Source: Flavobacteriaceae bacterium Ga0077528
GTDB lineage: Bacteria > Bacteroidota > Bacteroidia > Flavobacteriales > Flavobacteriaceae
Assembly (NCBI GenBank): GCA_001464475.1
Contig: LNDX01000007.1
Span: 54,101-118,100, forward strand
Length of the DNA stretch: 64,000 nucleotides
Reading direction: 5' to 3'
The notes under the pieces are model-generated. The model was given only the letters and a program-made list of their open reading frames with translations, was not told the DNA's origin and ran no database searches. Shown one piece after another: positions 18,167 through 27,889 of the stretch (the first letter of the stretch is position 1; each line of letters opens with the position of its first letter). The position numbers and the translations under genes are program-made.

Positions 18167-18453
18167 GTTTTTTATTTTGTGAGCGTAAAGTTAGGGAAAA
18201 ATAGTTTCAGTTCTCGGTTTTCAGTTCTCAGTATTCAAGTTTACAACCACCGTCACTTCGAGTGTTTTTTATATAATTGCGACCAAGCAATTATATAAAA
18301 AATGTATCGAGAACTTAGAAGCAATAAATAACATTCTTTAACTGTGTGCCACCAAAAAAATCCGCCTCAATCCGCGTTTGCGAAGCATCCGTTTCATCCG
18401 CGTTCCAAAACTAAAAACTCACACCTTTTTGTTAATAAATTCCAATAATATTA
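18167..18453. repeat. Dispersed-repeat region with a perfect 15-bp inverted repeat
   Basis: No gene is seen. It holds a TCAGTTCTCGG-type short repeat (18202-18236), then a perfect inverted repeat with 15-bp arms at 18265-18279 and 18288-18302 and an 8-base loop, and then (18348-18412) text matching the repeats at 23150-23217 and 51830-51990, with the strings TTTGCGAAGC and GTTTCATCCGCGTTCCA. Confidence 0.75.
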
Positions 18454-18485
18454 TTTCATATAAACCCAACGATATAATACATTTG
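18454..18485 (+). promoter_or_regulatory. Promoter of guaC (TTTC-N20-TACATTTG)
   Basis: TACATTTG at 18478-18485 is an exact TAnnTTTG element, with TTTC 20 bases upstream at 18454-18457. The start codon follows at 18509, so the leader would be roughly 15 bases. Confidence 0.6.
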
Positions 18486-18508
18486 AACGTAATGAAAACG
18501 TATGTAAA

Positions 18509-19549
18509 ATGAGAATAGAAACCGAACTAAAATTAGGATTTAAAGATGTAATGATAAGACCAAAACGTTCTACGCTAAACAGTAGATCACAAGTGTCATT
18601 GGAAAGAGATTTTAAGTTTAAACACAGTACCGTTACATGGACAGGAGTTCCAATAATGGCAGCTAATATGGATACTGTTGGCACTTTTGAAATGGCTTTA
18701 GCTTTAGCAAAAGAAAAACTATTTTCATGCATTCATAAGCATTATACCGTTCAAGAATGGAATGATTTTATTAAAAAAGCACCATCTGATATTTGTGATT
18801 ATATTGCAGTTAGCACTGGAACAGGTAAGGCTGATTTTAAAAAGATTGCAGAGATATTTGAACACAATCCACAATTGAAATTCATTTGCATTGACGTAGC
18901 TAATGGCTATTCTGAGCATTTTGTGGCGTTTTTGAGACAAGCGCGCAAACAATATCCTGATAAAGTTATCATTGCAGGAAACGTTGTTACTGGCGAAATG
19001 GTAGAAGAATTACTTTTAGAAGGTGCCGATATTGTAAAAGTGGGAATCGGACCTGGTTCGGTTTGTACTACAAGAGTTAAAACAGGAGTAGGATATCCAC
19101 AACTTTCTGCAATTATTGAATGTGCCGATGCGGCTCATGGTTTGGGCGGACACATTATTAGCGATGGAGGTTGTGCTATTCCAGGTGATGTTTCTAAAGC
19201 ATTTGGAGCTGGTGCTGATTTTGTAATGCTTGGTGGAATGTTAGCTGGACATACCGAAAGCGGTGGTGAAACTATTGAAATTAACGGAGAAAAGTTCAAG
19301 CAGTTTTACGGAATGAGTTCGGAAACCGCAATGAAGAAGCATGTTGGAGGTGTAGCGGAATATAGAGCTAGTGAAGGAAAAACGGTTCAAGTTCCGTTTA
19401 AAGGCGATGTGATTGATACGCTTCATGATATACTTGGTGGCATTAGAAGTACTTGTACTTATGTTGGGGCTTCCAAATTGAAAGAATTAACTAAAAGAAC
19501 CACTTTTATTAGAGTTTTAGAACAAGAAAATCGAGTTTATACCAAATAG
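18509..19549 (+). CDS. guaC: GMP reductase
   Basis: GuaC converts GMP to IMP with NADPH and ammonia release, linking guanine to adenine nucleotide supply. The 346-residue length is that of the GuaC1 type. The catalytic Cys 186 lies in [15 protein letters not shown], with [25 protein letters not shown] before it and [23 protein letters not shown] after it. The absence of a CBS pair separates it from IMP dehydrogenase. The NUDIX gene begins one base after its stop, so the two are co-transcribed, which fits nucleotide metabolism for both. Confidence 0.95.
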   Translation: MRIETELKLGFKDVMIRPKRSTLNSRSQVSLERDFKFKHSTVTWTGVPIMAANMDTVGTFEMALALAKEKLFSCIHKHYTVQEWNDFIKKAPSDICDYIAVSTGTGKADFKKIAEIFEHNPQLKFICIDVANGYSEHFVAFLRQARKQYPDKVIIAGNVVTGEMVEELLLEGADIVKVGIGPGSVCTTRVKTGVGYPQLSAIIECADAAHGLGGHIISDGGCAIPGDVSKAFGAGADFVMLGGMLAGHTESGGETIEINGEKFKQFYGMSSETAMKKHVGGVAEYRASEGKTVQVPFKGDVIDTLHDILGGIRSTCTYVGASKLKELTKRTTFIRVLEQENRVYTK

Positions 19550-19550
19550 T

Positions 19551-20078
19551 ATGTCAGATAACGAAGCTTCTTTCTTTAAATATTGTCCCAATTGCAGTTC
19601 GCAAAACCTAACGTATGTAAACAATTTCAAATTACATTGTTCCGATTGTGATTTTGTTTTGTATCACAATATCGCTGCTGCTGTAGCTATAATTTTCACT
19701 TATGAAGATAAAATTCTTTTCACAGAAAGAAACGTCGATCCTGACAAAGGAAAACTAGATTTACCAGGCGGATTTATAGATCCAAATGAAACTGCAGAAG
19801 AAGCTGCTTGTCGTGAAATAAGCGAAGAATTAGGATTAACAATTACTTCAAGTGATTTGACCTATATAACCACATCACCAAATAATTACCTTTATAAAAA
19901 TGTGCCATATAGAACTATGGACATCTTCTACGAATGTCAACTCAATAGTGATGTAATTTCCATCAATGCAGCCGATGAAATCAAGTCATTAATCTGGATA
20001 AAAAGAAGCGAAATCGACTTAAATAAAATCGGATTTGTATCTATTCGAAAAGTTATTGGTGAACGTTACATCAAATAA
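19551..20078 (+). CDS. NUDIX hydrolase with N-terminal zinc ribbon
   Basis: 175 residues. The N-terminus carries a zinc ribbon (C12-x2-C15 and C30-x2-C33). A complete Nudix box follows at residues 74-96, with Glu 80, Arg 88, Glu 89, Glu 92 and Glu 93 in the expected places. The architecture matches NudC-like NADH/NAD-capped-RNA or ADP-ribose hydrolases, but the NudC SQPWPFPxS motif is not present, so the substrate is open. It is coupled to guaC with a one-base gap. Confidence 0.88.
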   Translation: MSDNEASFFKYCPNCSSQNLTYVNNFKLHCSDCDFVLYHNIAAAVAIIFTYEDKILFTERNVDPDKGKLDLPGGFIDPNETAEEAACREISEELGLTITSSDLTYITTSPNNYLYKNVPYRTMDIFYECQLNSDVISINAADEIKSLIWIKRSEIDLNKIGFVSIRKVIGERYIK

Positions 20079-20150
20079 TAAAGTTACTTTAACTAAAAAT
20101 TAGTATTCGTTCTGTTGGGTTCTAAACTTTAAATAGTAATTTTATATGCT

Positions 20151-21269
20151 ATGGAAAAGAACACTAGAAAAGGATTTTTCTTCAAGAAATACGAAGCACC
20201 CAATCTTTCGCCATTTGATAAACTTTTTGATATTTTCAAAGAGTTAATCACGCACACTTCAGGCGACTTTGATGAAGCCATCGATTGGTTACGACATTTG
20301 GACGTTGAATATAAATTAACGGACGAAAATTACACCATCGACGATTTTATTGAAGATTTAAAGAAAAAAGGATACATCCGTGAAGAACTAAAAGACGATG
20401 GAACTTCGGGAACCGGAATTACAGCCAAAACCGAAAGAGCTATTCGTCAAGCGGCTTTAGACCAAATTTTTGGGAATCTTAAAAAATCAGGTACCGGAAA
20501 TCATAAAACTAAATATTCAGGAAGTGGTGATGAAAAAACAGGTGAATTCCGCGACTATCATTTTGGTGACGGCTTAGAAAGTATTTCGTTAACCGAAAGT
20601 CTTCGAAACGCACAAATCAATAATGGAGTTGATGATTTTAAGTTAACCGAAAACGATTTGGTTGTTGAAGATGCTCAATTCAAATCTCAAATGAGTACTG
20701 TTTTGATGATTGACATTAGCCACAGTATGATTTTGTATGGAGAAGACCGAATCACACCAGCCAAAAAAGTGGCGATGGCTTTGGCAGAATTAATCACAAC
20801 ACGTTACCCAAAAGACACCATTGACATTCTAGTTTTCGGAAACGACGCTTGGCCAATCGCAATAAAAGATTTACCTTATCTAAAAGTCGGACCTTATCAC
20901 ACCAATACCGTTGCCGGATTACAATTGGCGATGGACATGTTGCGTAGAAAACGAAATACCAACAAGCAAATTTTCATGATAACCGACGGAAAACCAAGTT
21001 GCGTTCGTGAAAAAGACGGAACCTATTACATGAACAGTAATGGTTTGGATGAGTATATTGTAGAACAATGCTACAATCAAGCGGCACAAGCCAGAAAATT
21101 ACACATTCCAATAACAACGTTCATGATTGCAAACGATCCGTACCTGCAGAAATTCGTAAACCGATTTACCGAAGCCAATCAAGGAAAAGCATTTTACACT
21201 GGACTCAAAGGTTTGGGAGAAATGATTTTTGAGGATTACGAGACTAATAGGAAGAAGAAAATAAAATAG
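20151..21269 (+). CDS. VWA (MIDAS) domain protein, partner of the AAA+ ATPase downstream
   Basis: 372 residues, cytoplasmic. The first 170 residues are helical and charged with a Gly/Ser-rich linker (112-130). A von Willebrand A domain starts near 180 with the metal-binding DISHS (188-192), then NTVAGLQLAMDML and FMITDGKPS. Proteins of this type work with MoxR or Mg-chelatase-like ATPases as metal-dependent adaptors or insertases, and such an ATPase gene follows at 21487. About 217 bases of repeat separate the two, so they might not share one tight operon. Confidence 0.82.
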   Translation: MEKNTRKGFFFKKYEAPNLSPFDKLFDIFKELITHTSGDFDEAIDWLRHLDVEYKLTDENYTIDDFIEDLKKKGYIREELKDDGTSGTGITAKTERAIRQAALDQIFGNLKKSGTGNHKTKYSGSGDEKTGEFRDYHFGDGLESISLTESLRNAQINNGVDDFKLTENDLVVEDAQFKSQMSTVLMIDISHSMILYGEDRITPAKKVAMALAELITTRYPKDTIDILVFGNDAWPIAIKDLPYLKVGPYHTNTVAGLQLAMDMLRRKRNTNKQIFMITDGKPSCVREKDGTYYMNSNGLDEYIVEQCYNQAAQARKLHIPITTFMIANDPYLQKFVNRFTEANQGKAFYTGLKGLGEMIFEDYETNRKKKIK

Positions 21270-21378
21270 TTTTCAGATAGCAGATTACAGATGGCAGATT
21301 TCAGTTTTAAGATAGCTGATAGCAGATTTTATATATCAGAATTCTATTACCATCCAAAAAATCCGGAGGATTTAAACC

Positions 21379-21485
21379 TTTATAGAAAATAATATAATAT
21401 TAAAAAAGAATCCAGCGGATTCAAACGTTTATAGAAAATAATATAATATTAAAAAAGAATCCAGCGGATTCAAACGTTTATAGAA
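21379..21485. repeat. Tandem 49-base repeat before the AAA+ gene
   Basis: Two identical 49-base units occupy 21379-21427 and 21428-21476, and a third begins at 21477 and runs into the start of the AAA+ gene. Each unit contains the small palindrome AATCCAGCGGATT. A related AATCCGGAGGATT lies just upstream (21359-21371). Further upstream (21270-21330) are short AGATAGCAGATTACAGAT-type repeats. I see no gene in this gap. Confidence 0.9.
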
Positions 21486-21486
21486 G

Positions 21487-22944
21487 ATGAAAGATATAAA
21501 AACACTAGCAGAATTAAAAAAATCCGGTTGGATATCGAGAAGTATTAAAGACGAGTTGCGTGATAATTTGCGAACTAAAATAAAATCGGGTAAACCAGTT
21601 TTTGAAGGTGTTCACGGATTTGAAAACACCGTAATTCCTGAATTGGAACGTGCTATTTTATCACGTCACAACATCAATTTGCTTGGACTTCGTGGTCAGG
21701 CGAAAACTCGTTTGGCTAGAAAAATGATTGAATTATTAGACGAATACATGCCTATTGTGGAGGGTTCAGAAATTAACGACGATCCATTCAATCCGATTTC
21801 AAGATTTGCTAAAGATTTAATTGCTGAAAAAGGTGATGCTACTCCAATAAAATGGATTCACAGAAGCGAACGTTTTTCTGAAAAATTAGCCACGCCAGAT
21901 GTAACAGTAGCTGATTTAATTGGTGATGTCGACCCAATAAAAGCCGCTAACTTAAAATTATCGTATGCTGATGACCGTGTAATTCACTTCGGAATGATTC
22001 CAAGAGCAAACCGTTGCATATTTGTAATCAACGAATTACCTGATTTGCAAGCGAGAATTCAAGTGGCTTTATTTAATATTTTGCAAGAAGGTGATATTCA
22101 AATTCGTGGTTTTAAAGTACGAATGGCATTAGACATGCAATTTGTTTTCACAGCCAATCCAGAAGATTACACTAATCGTGGAAGTATTGTAACACCATTA
22201 AAAGACAGAATTGGTTCCCAAATTCTAACACATTATCCTGAAACGGTTGCCATTGCTAAAACGATTACGCATCAAGAAGCTAAATTAGACCAACAACAAT
22301 CAGATTTGGTTCATGTTCCAAATTTAGCGAAAGATTTGCTAGAACAAATAAGTTTTGAAGCAAGAGAAAGTGAATACATTGATGCCAAAAGCGGCGTAAG
22401 TGCGCGTATGAGCATCACAGCTTATGAGAATTTACTAAGTACTGCCGAAAGAAGAGCACTGCTATCAGGAAGCAATAAAACGTCGGTACGATTATCCGAT
22501 TTTATGGGAATTATTCCTGCCATTACTGGTAAAGTCGAATTGGTTTATGAAGGCGAACAAGAAGGTGCAGCAGTTGTAGCGCAATATTTAATAGCAGATG
22601 CGATTAAGACGTTCTTCCCAGCTTACTTTCCTAAAATAGAGAAGTTAGAACGTGATGCTGATTCCAGTCCGTATGCCAAAATATTAGAATGGTTTTTTGC
22701 AGAAACAGGCTTCGAATTGCTAGATGATGCAACAGACGAAGAATACAAAAAACAATTGGATGCAGTAACACCATTAGAAGATTTAATCCAAAAATACCAA
22801 CCAGAATTCCCATTAGAAGACAAGTACTTCTTAAAAGAATTTATACTTTGGGGATTGGTAGAATACGATAAACTAAGTAAAGATAGAGTAGATGTAGGCT
22901 ATCAGTTTAAGGATTTGTATAGCAGTTATATCAATAAACTATAA
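21487..22944 (+). CDS. MoxR / Mg-chelatase-like AAA+ ATPase
   Basis: 485 residues. The AAA+ core begins near residue 40: Walker A GLRGQAKT (67-74, the A-K-T form seen in MoxR-like proteins), a Walker B-like RCIFVINELPDL, pore-type insertion text and sensor 1 VFTANPEDYTNRG, then LKDRIGSQILTHYP (arginine-finger region) and the helical lid SGVSARMSITAYENLLSTAERR. This resembles the ChlI/BchI branch. With the VWA protein upstream it probably forms an ATPase-adaptor pair that remodels or metallates a target not encoded nearby. An intrinsic terminator follows at once. Confidence 0.85.
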   Translation: MKDIKTLAELKKSGWISRSIKDELRDNLRTKIKSGKPVFEGVHGFENTVIPELERAILSRHNINLLGLRGQAKTRLARKMIELLDEYMPIVEGSEINDDPFNPISRFAKDLIAEKGDATPIKWIHRSERFSEKLATPDVTVADLIGDVDPIKAANLKLSYADDRVIHFGMIPRANRCIFVINELPDLQARIQVALFNILQEGDIQIRGFKVRMALDMQFVFTANPEDYTNRGSIVTPLKDRIGSQILTHYPETVAIAKTITHQEAKLDQQQSDLVHVPNLAKDLLEQISFEARESEYIDAKSGVSARMSITAYENLLSTAERRALLSGSNKTSVRLSDFMGIIPAITGKVELVYEGEQEGAAVVAQYLIADAIKTFFPAYFPKIEKLERDADSSPYAKILEWFFAETGFELLDDATDEEYKKQLDAVTPLEDLIQKYQPEFPLEDKYFLKEFILWGLVEYDKLSKDRVDVGYQFKDLYSSYINKL

Positions 22945-22952
22945 ATAGTAAT

Positions 22953-22987
22953 AATCGAGAATCTTAAATAGGTTCTCGATTTTTTTT
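22953..22987 (+). terminator. Intrinsic terminator of the VWA/AAA+ unit
   Basis: A perfect 9-bp stem (AATCGAGAA / TTCTCGATT) with an 11-base loop is followed by seven T residues, eight bases after the AAA+ stop codon. Confidence 0.85.
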
Positions 22988-23063
22988 AGACGATTCTTTT
23001 CAGCCTTAAATTCCGCCACTGATTCACAGATTATTCTATTTCTCGCAAAGACACGAAGATATT

Positions 23064-23596
23064 GACATTGAGCAACTCTGTGCCCAACTCCGTGCAACTC
23101 TGTGTCACAAAAAAAAGCCACCTCGACCTTTGGCCACTCCTCCAGAGGAGGAGAAACCTAAAAAAGAAATCTGCGTAAATCTGCGTTTGCGAAGCAATCC
23201 GTTTCATCCGCGTTCCAAAAATTACATTGTGAAACTCTGTGCCCAACTCCGTGCAACTCTGTGCTCCAAATAAAAAACCACCTCGACCTTCGGCCACTCC
23301 TCCAAAGGAGGAGAAACCTAAAAAGAAATCCGCGACCATCTGCGTTTGCGAAGCAATCCGTTTCATCCGAGTTCCATTTTAAACACAAAAGTCACAAAAG
23401 ATTTTAAAGATTATTCCAATCTGTTTTCCAAAAATTACATTGTGTAACTCTGTGCCGAACTCCGTGTAACTCTGTGCCACAAAAAAAAAGCCGCCTCGAC
23501 CTTCGGCCACTCCTCCAAAGGAGGAGAAACCTAAAAAGAAATCTGCGTAAATCTGCGTTTGCGAAGCAATCCGTTTCATCCGTGTTCCATTTTTTA
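23064..23596. repeat. Three direct copies of a ~160-base dispersed repeat
   Basis: The 700-base gap holds three copies at about 23064-23221, 23222-23380 and 23434-23596. Each runs through AACTCTGTGCCCAACTCCGTG, CCTCGACCTTCGGCCACTCC, CTCCAAAGGAGGAGAAACC and TTTGCGAAGCAATCCGTTTC, ending in a CATCCGCGTTCCA string. Parts recur at 18348-18412 and 51780-52080. Several open frames on the reverse strand exist only because the repeat lacks stops in one frame; I do not treat them as genes. Confidence 0.9.
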
Positions 23597-23650
23597 CTTC
23601 AAACGCCACACTCATAAAAATTTGTAACTTTACCCCATTACAAATCCACA

Positions 23651-24727
23651 ATGACAGCCGACCAACCCAAACCCAACCATTTCAAAGCCCTAACAGGAGT
23701 TCGTGCCATTGCAGCTATAATGATATTTGTTTACCATAACCGCAAGTATTGGAAAGACGATATACATCCAGAGCTGTTTCGCTTTTGTAACGAACTAAAT
23801 CTAGGCGTTCAGTTGTTCTTTGTCTTAAGCGGATTTCTTATTGCCAAAAGCTACGGAAGCAGACCTTTACAATCTTTAACACATTACAGAAAGTATTTTG
23901 CCCAACGAATTGTTCGCATTATGCCTTTGTATTGGTTGTTGCTAACCTTGTATTATTTGGATTCAGGATTTGGTAACTACCGTTTTTCTTTACCCCATTA
24001 TCTTTTATTACAAGGTTTTTCTTCAACTCACTCCTTAGATGCAATTTCGCAATCTTGGTCGCTTACGGTTGAAATGACCTTTTACGCTTTCGCACCATTG
24101 CTGCTTTTACTTTTAGAAAAGCACCTTAAATACCTACTACTTTTTTTGATAGTACTATTTACGACTACATTGCTTTTAGGTCATTTATGGACACTTTACA
24201 ACGGAAATCCCGATAAGTATTTAGTTCCCATAGAATTTGTAACCATGAGCACTTTTGCAGGTCAATCGCTCTTATTTCTTGCTGGAATATTTTTAGCTTA
24301 CTATCCTAAATTTTGGAATCAAATACCATTTTCTAAATACGCCACAGCTATTGGTGGTTTCGGTTTTGTATTAACCTTGTATGTTATCGGACTTTTCCAA
24401 GAGAGTAGAGTAGATCACGGCACCAACCATTGGCAAGGTAAACTATTGTTTTTTATTGTTTTGCCTTTTTTTATAGTACTACTATTTCAAGGTTTGATGA
24501 GCCAGCGAACTTATTTACAGCAGTTTTTATCTTCCAAAGTCATGGTCTTATTGGGTAACGCTTCTTTTGCCTTTTATCTGGTTCACATAAGTTATGCTAA
24601 TTTGAAACTTAAATCTTTTGTGTTTTTTCCAGACCGAAATTTTATACTTTTATGGTTGGTATCCATTGCTTTATATTACGGTTTTGAAAAACCAATTTAT
24701 GATTGGTATAGAAAGAAGCGGTCATAG
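23651..24727 (+). CDS. Acyltransferase 3 family membrane protein (OafA/NodX type)
   Basis: 358 residues with about ten membrane segments. The N-terminal signature LTGVRAIAAIMIFVYHNRKYW carries the family's conserved Arg and His; GVQLFFVLSGFLIAKSY and YFAQRIVRIMPLYW are also diagnostic. The family transfers acetyl or other acyl groups to cell-envelope sugars or small molecules from the cytoplasmic side. No SGNH domain is attached. A promoter-like TAACTTTA (23625-23632) lies upstream. The acceptor is unknown. Confidence 0.9.
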   Translation: MTADQPKPNHFKALTGVRAIAAIMIFVYHNRKYWKDDIHPELFRFCNELNLGVQLFFVLSGFLIAKSYGSRPLQSLTHYRKYFAQRIVRIMPLYWLLLTLYYLDSGFGNYRFSLPHYLLLQGFSSTHSLDAISQSWSLTVEMTFYAFAPLLLLLLEKHLKYLLLFLIVLFTTTLLLGHLWTLYNGNPDKYLVPIEFVTMSTFAGQSLLFLAGIFLAYYPKFWNQIPFSKYATAIGGFGFVLTLYVIGLFQESRVDHGTNHWQGKLLFFIVLPFFIVLLFQGLMSQRTYLQQFLSSKVMVLLGNASFAFYLVHISYANLKLKSFVFFPDRNFILLWLVSIALYYGFEKPIYDWYRKKRS

Positions 24728-24784
24728 AGGTGTTATAAATACAAACAGTAAGCGATACAATACGTTAAAAATAAATTTACAAGT

Positions 24785-27088
24785 ATGATAAATAAACAGT
24801 TACTTCTCTTAGGAATAGTTTTACTAGTAACAGCTAACATAAATGCACAAAAGAAAGACTATCTCGATTCTAAAAAGCCAATTGAAGAGCGCATCGATTT
24901 ACTAATGAATCAAATGACTTTAGAAGAAAAAGTAGGTCAAATGAATCAATATAATGGATTTTGGGACGTTACAGGTCCGACTCCTAAAGGTGGTACAGCC
25001 GAGATTAAATACGAACATCTACGTAAAGGATGGGTAGGCGCAATGCTTAGCGTTAAAGGTGTTAAAAAGGTAAAAGCAGTTCAAAAAATAGCTGTAGAAG
25101 AAACTAGATTGGGAATCCCAATACTTTTCGGATTGGACGTAATTCATGGTTATAAAACCTTGAGTCCAATTCCTTTGGCTGAAGCAGCAAGTTGGGATTT
25201 AGAAGCCATAAAAAAATCAGCTCAAGTAGCTGCTGAGGAAGCTTCTGCTTCTGGAATTAATTGGACCTTCGGACCTATGATGGATGTGTCTCGTGAGGCA
25301 CGATGGGGTAGAGTTATGGAAGGAGCAGGTGAAGACCCTTTTTTGGGTAGTAGGATAGCGGTGGCAAGAGTGCAAGGTTTTCAAGGTGAAACTAGTGCCG
25401 ATTTAGCTAAAGCAAATACTATTGTGGCTTGTGCCAAACATTTTGCTGCCTATGGTTTTGTCGAAGCCGGTCGCGAATACAACACTGTTGATATCAGTAA
25501 TTCAAATCTATATAATCTTGTATTACCTCCATTTCAAGCGGCTAAAGAAGCTGGAGTTAGAACCTTTATGAATTCGTTTAGCATTCTAAATGGAGTTCCA
25601 GCCACAGGAAGTAGCTTTTTGCAACGTGAACTTCTGAAAGGGAAATGGAACTTTGATGGTTTTATTGTATCCGATTGGGGATCCATAAGAGAAATGAAAA
25701 ACCACGGATTTGCTAAAGATGCTGTCGATGCTACTACCAAAGCTGTTATCGCTGGCTCTGATATGGACATGGAATCTCATTTTTATGTTGCAGAATTAGT
25801 CAATTTGGTTAAATCCGGAAAGGTAAAAGAAGCATTGATTGATGATGCCGTTCGAAGAATACTACGAGTTAAATTTGAATTGGGACTTTTTGACAATCCT
25901 TATAAATACTGTGATGAAGCACGAGAAAAAGCTGTTGTTGGAAGCAAAGCCATCAATGAGGCTGTTTTAGATATGGCAAAAAAGTCAATGGTATTATTGA
26001 AAAATGAGAATAATCTATTACCATTAAAGAAGTCCGGACTTAAAATTGCGCTAATTGGTTCCTTAGCAAATGATAAAACAAGTTCGTTAGGTGGTTGGAG
26101 AGTAGCTTCAGAGGACGGAACGGCTGTTTCTGTTTTGGAAGGGATGCAAAGTTATAAAGGCAATACGGTAGCTTTTGAAAAAGGAGCCGATTTGACTATT
26201 GGAAAAACCACTTTTGTAAACGAACTAGTTTTCAATACTTCAGATAAAAGCGGATTTGAAGCTGCTAAAAACCTTGCTAAGAATTCTGATGTTGTAGTGA
26301 TGGTTCTTGGCGAACATGGCTTTCAATCTGGAGAAGCTAGAAGTCGCTCCAATTTAGATTTACCTGGCGTTCAACAAGAGTTGTTAGAAGAAGTTTATAA
26401 AGTTAATCCGAATATTGTTTTGGTTTTAAATAATGGTAGACCTTTAGTGCTATCATGGGCAAAGGAACACATTCCGGCTATCGTAGAAGCTTGGCAACTT
26501 GGAACACAAACCGGAAACGCAGTAGCTCAAGTAATATATGGTGATTACAATCCGAGTGGCAAATTACCAATGAGTTTTCCAAGAAACGTCGGACAATGCC
26601 CAATATACTACAATAATTACAGTACTGGAAGACCAACGAATGATGAGAAAAATGTGTTTTGGTCACACTACACCGATGTTGAAAACACACCTTTATATCC
26701 TTTTGGCTATGGCTTAAGCTATACCAAATTTGAATACAAAAATCTAAAAGTTAGCCAACCAGAATACAATAAAGGCGAAACGGTAAAAGTCACCATAGAA
26801 GTCACCAACACCGGAAATTACGACGGAAAAGAAGTAGTGCAACTGTACCTTCACGACGTTGTGGCAAGTATAGCAAGACCCGTTCAAGAACTAAAAGGAT
26901 TCGAACTAACCAGTTTGAAAAAAGGTGAAACCAAAACCATCACATTCACGCTAACCGACAAAGAATTAGGATTTTTCGACAATGAAGGCAATTATCAAGT
27001 AGAATCAGGCATCTTCAAAATAAGAGTAGGCGGTAGCTCCGATAGTGGTCTAGAAACACAATTTGCGTTGAAGCAGGGCTTCGAGTAA
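24785..27088 (+). CDS. bglX: Periplasmic beta-glucosidase, glycoside hydrolase family 3
   Basis: 767 residues with a signal peptide (MINKQLLLLGIVLLVTANINA). Order: GH3 N-terminal barrel with the nucleophile Asp 297 in FIVSDWGSI, GH3 C-terminal domain (KSMVLLKNENNLLPL, acid/base region around EHGFQSGEARSRS) and a fibronectin III-like domain (GKEVVQLYLHDVVASIARPVQELKGF). Length and order match BglX, which removes terminal beta-glucose from oligosaccharides. The last residues, QGFE and the TAA stop, are encoded by the first unit of the hairpin-repeat cluster, so the native C-terminus was probably altered by repeat insertion. Confidence 0.92.
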   Translation: MINKQLLLLGIVLLVTANINAQKKDYLDSKKPIEERIDLLMNQMTLEEKVGQMNQYNGFWDVTGPTPKGGTAEIKYEHLRKGWVGAMLSVKGVKKVKAVQKIAVEETRLGIPILFGLDVIHGYKTLSPIPLAEAASWDLEAIKKSAQVAAEEASASGINWTFGPMMDVSREARWGRVMEGAGEDPFLGSRIAVARVQGFQGETSADLAKANTIVACAKHFAAYGFVEAGREYNTVDISNSNLYNLVLPPFQAAKEAGVRTFMNSFSILNGVPATGSSFLQRELLKGKWNFDGFIVSDWGSIREMKNHGFAKDAVDATTKAVIAGSDMDMESHFYVAELVNLVKSGKVKEALIDDAVRRILRVKFELGLFDNPYKYCDEAREKAVVGSKAINEAVLDMAKKSMVLLKNENNLLPLKKSGLKIALIGSLANDKTSSLGGWRVASEDGTAVSVLEGMQSYKGNTVAFEKGADLTIGKTTFVNELVFNTSDKSGFEAAKNLAKNSDVVVMVLGEHGFQSGEARSRSNLDLPGVQQELLEEVYKVNPNIVLVLNNGRPLVLSWAKEHIPAIVEAWQLGTQTGNAVAQVIYGDYNPSGKLPMSFPRNVGQCPIYYNNYSTGRPTNDEKNVFWSHYTDVENTPLYPFGYGLSYTKFEYKNLKVSQPEYNKGETVKVTIEVTNTGNYDGKEVVQLYLHDVVASIARPVQELKGFELTSLKKGETKTITFTLTDKELGFFDNEGNYQVESGIFKIRVGGSSDSGLETQFALKQGFE

Positions 27089-27640
27089 CCTCAGCCTCCG
27101 CATAACGTAAGCAGTGGCTTCGAGTAACCTCAGCCACCGCTAAGAAACCTTCCTCAAGCTACATATTTCCGTTGTCTAAGGTTCTTTATTATAGAATATT
27201 CTCCGTTGGCTGAGGCCACTCGAAGCCAACGTTACGTGAACACCTCCGTTGTCTGATGCTTTTAATTATAGGATATTCTCCGTTGGCTGAGGCCACTCGA
27301 AGTCAACGTTACGTAAACGTCTTTCAAAAACTCTTCCTCAAGCAAAACATCTCCGTTGGCTGAGGCCACTCGAAGCCAATGTTACGTGAATACCTCCGTT
27401 GTCTGAGGTTCTTAATTGTAGAATATTCTCCGTTGGCTGAGGCTCTCGAAGCCAACGTTACGTATACGTCTTTCAAAAACTTTTTTTAAGCAAAACATCT
27501 CCGTTGGCTGAGGCCACTCGAAGCCAATGTTACGTGAACACCTCCGTTGGCTGAGGTTCTTTATTATAGAATATTCTCCGTTGGCTGAGGCTCTCGAAGC
27601 CAACGTTACGAAATGCTCTCGAAGCCAACGTTAAGCAAAC
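27073..27640. repeat. Hairpin-repeat cluster 1 (constant loop GAGGCCACTCGA)
   Basis: Six forward hairpins (27204-27231, 27281-27308, 27354-27381, 27431-27457, 27502-27529, 27579-27605) have arms CGTTGGCT / AGCCAACG around the loop GAGGCCACTCGA or its shorter form GAGGCTCTCGA and end in GTTACG. Two reverse-oriented units lie at 27072-27101 and 27111-27141, and half-units (CTCCGTTGTCTGAGG) lie between. Conserved spacers such as TCTTTCAAAAACTCTTCCTC and TTATAGAATATTCT link them. From 27641 to 27889 there is only AT-rich leader sequence of the next gene. Confidence 0.93.
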
Positions 27641-27889
27641 ATCCTTCAAACCCTTTTTTATCTAACTCAAATCAATTGGTTTTTAAAGACTTATATTGCT
27701 TTTAAACCTTTAATCTGTTTTTTTATTACGTTAATCGAGTTTATTTTATGCATACTTGTATTAAGTTGTAATTTTTCACAATAATTAAAGATTTTAGATA
27801 TTTTTTCAATGCAAATTTCTTTAAAAAAGATAGTTTAAGATAGCTAAAATAGTTCATAAAAATAAGGTTAACCTGGAAACAACAACAAA

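Noticed and set aside
22939..23651. Five partly overlapping reverse-strand open frames of 60-111 codons
   Set aside because: They consist of translated copies of the 160-base repeat and show the same peptide several times. No start signal or coding pattern supports them.
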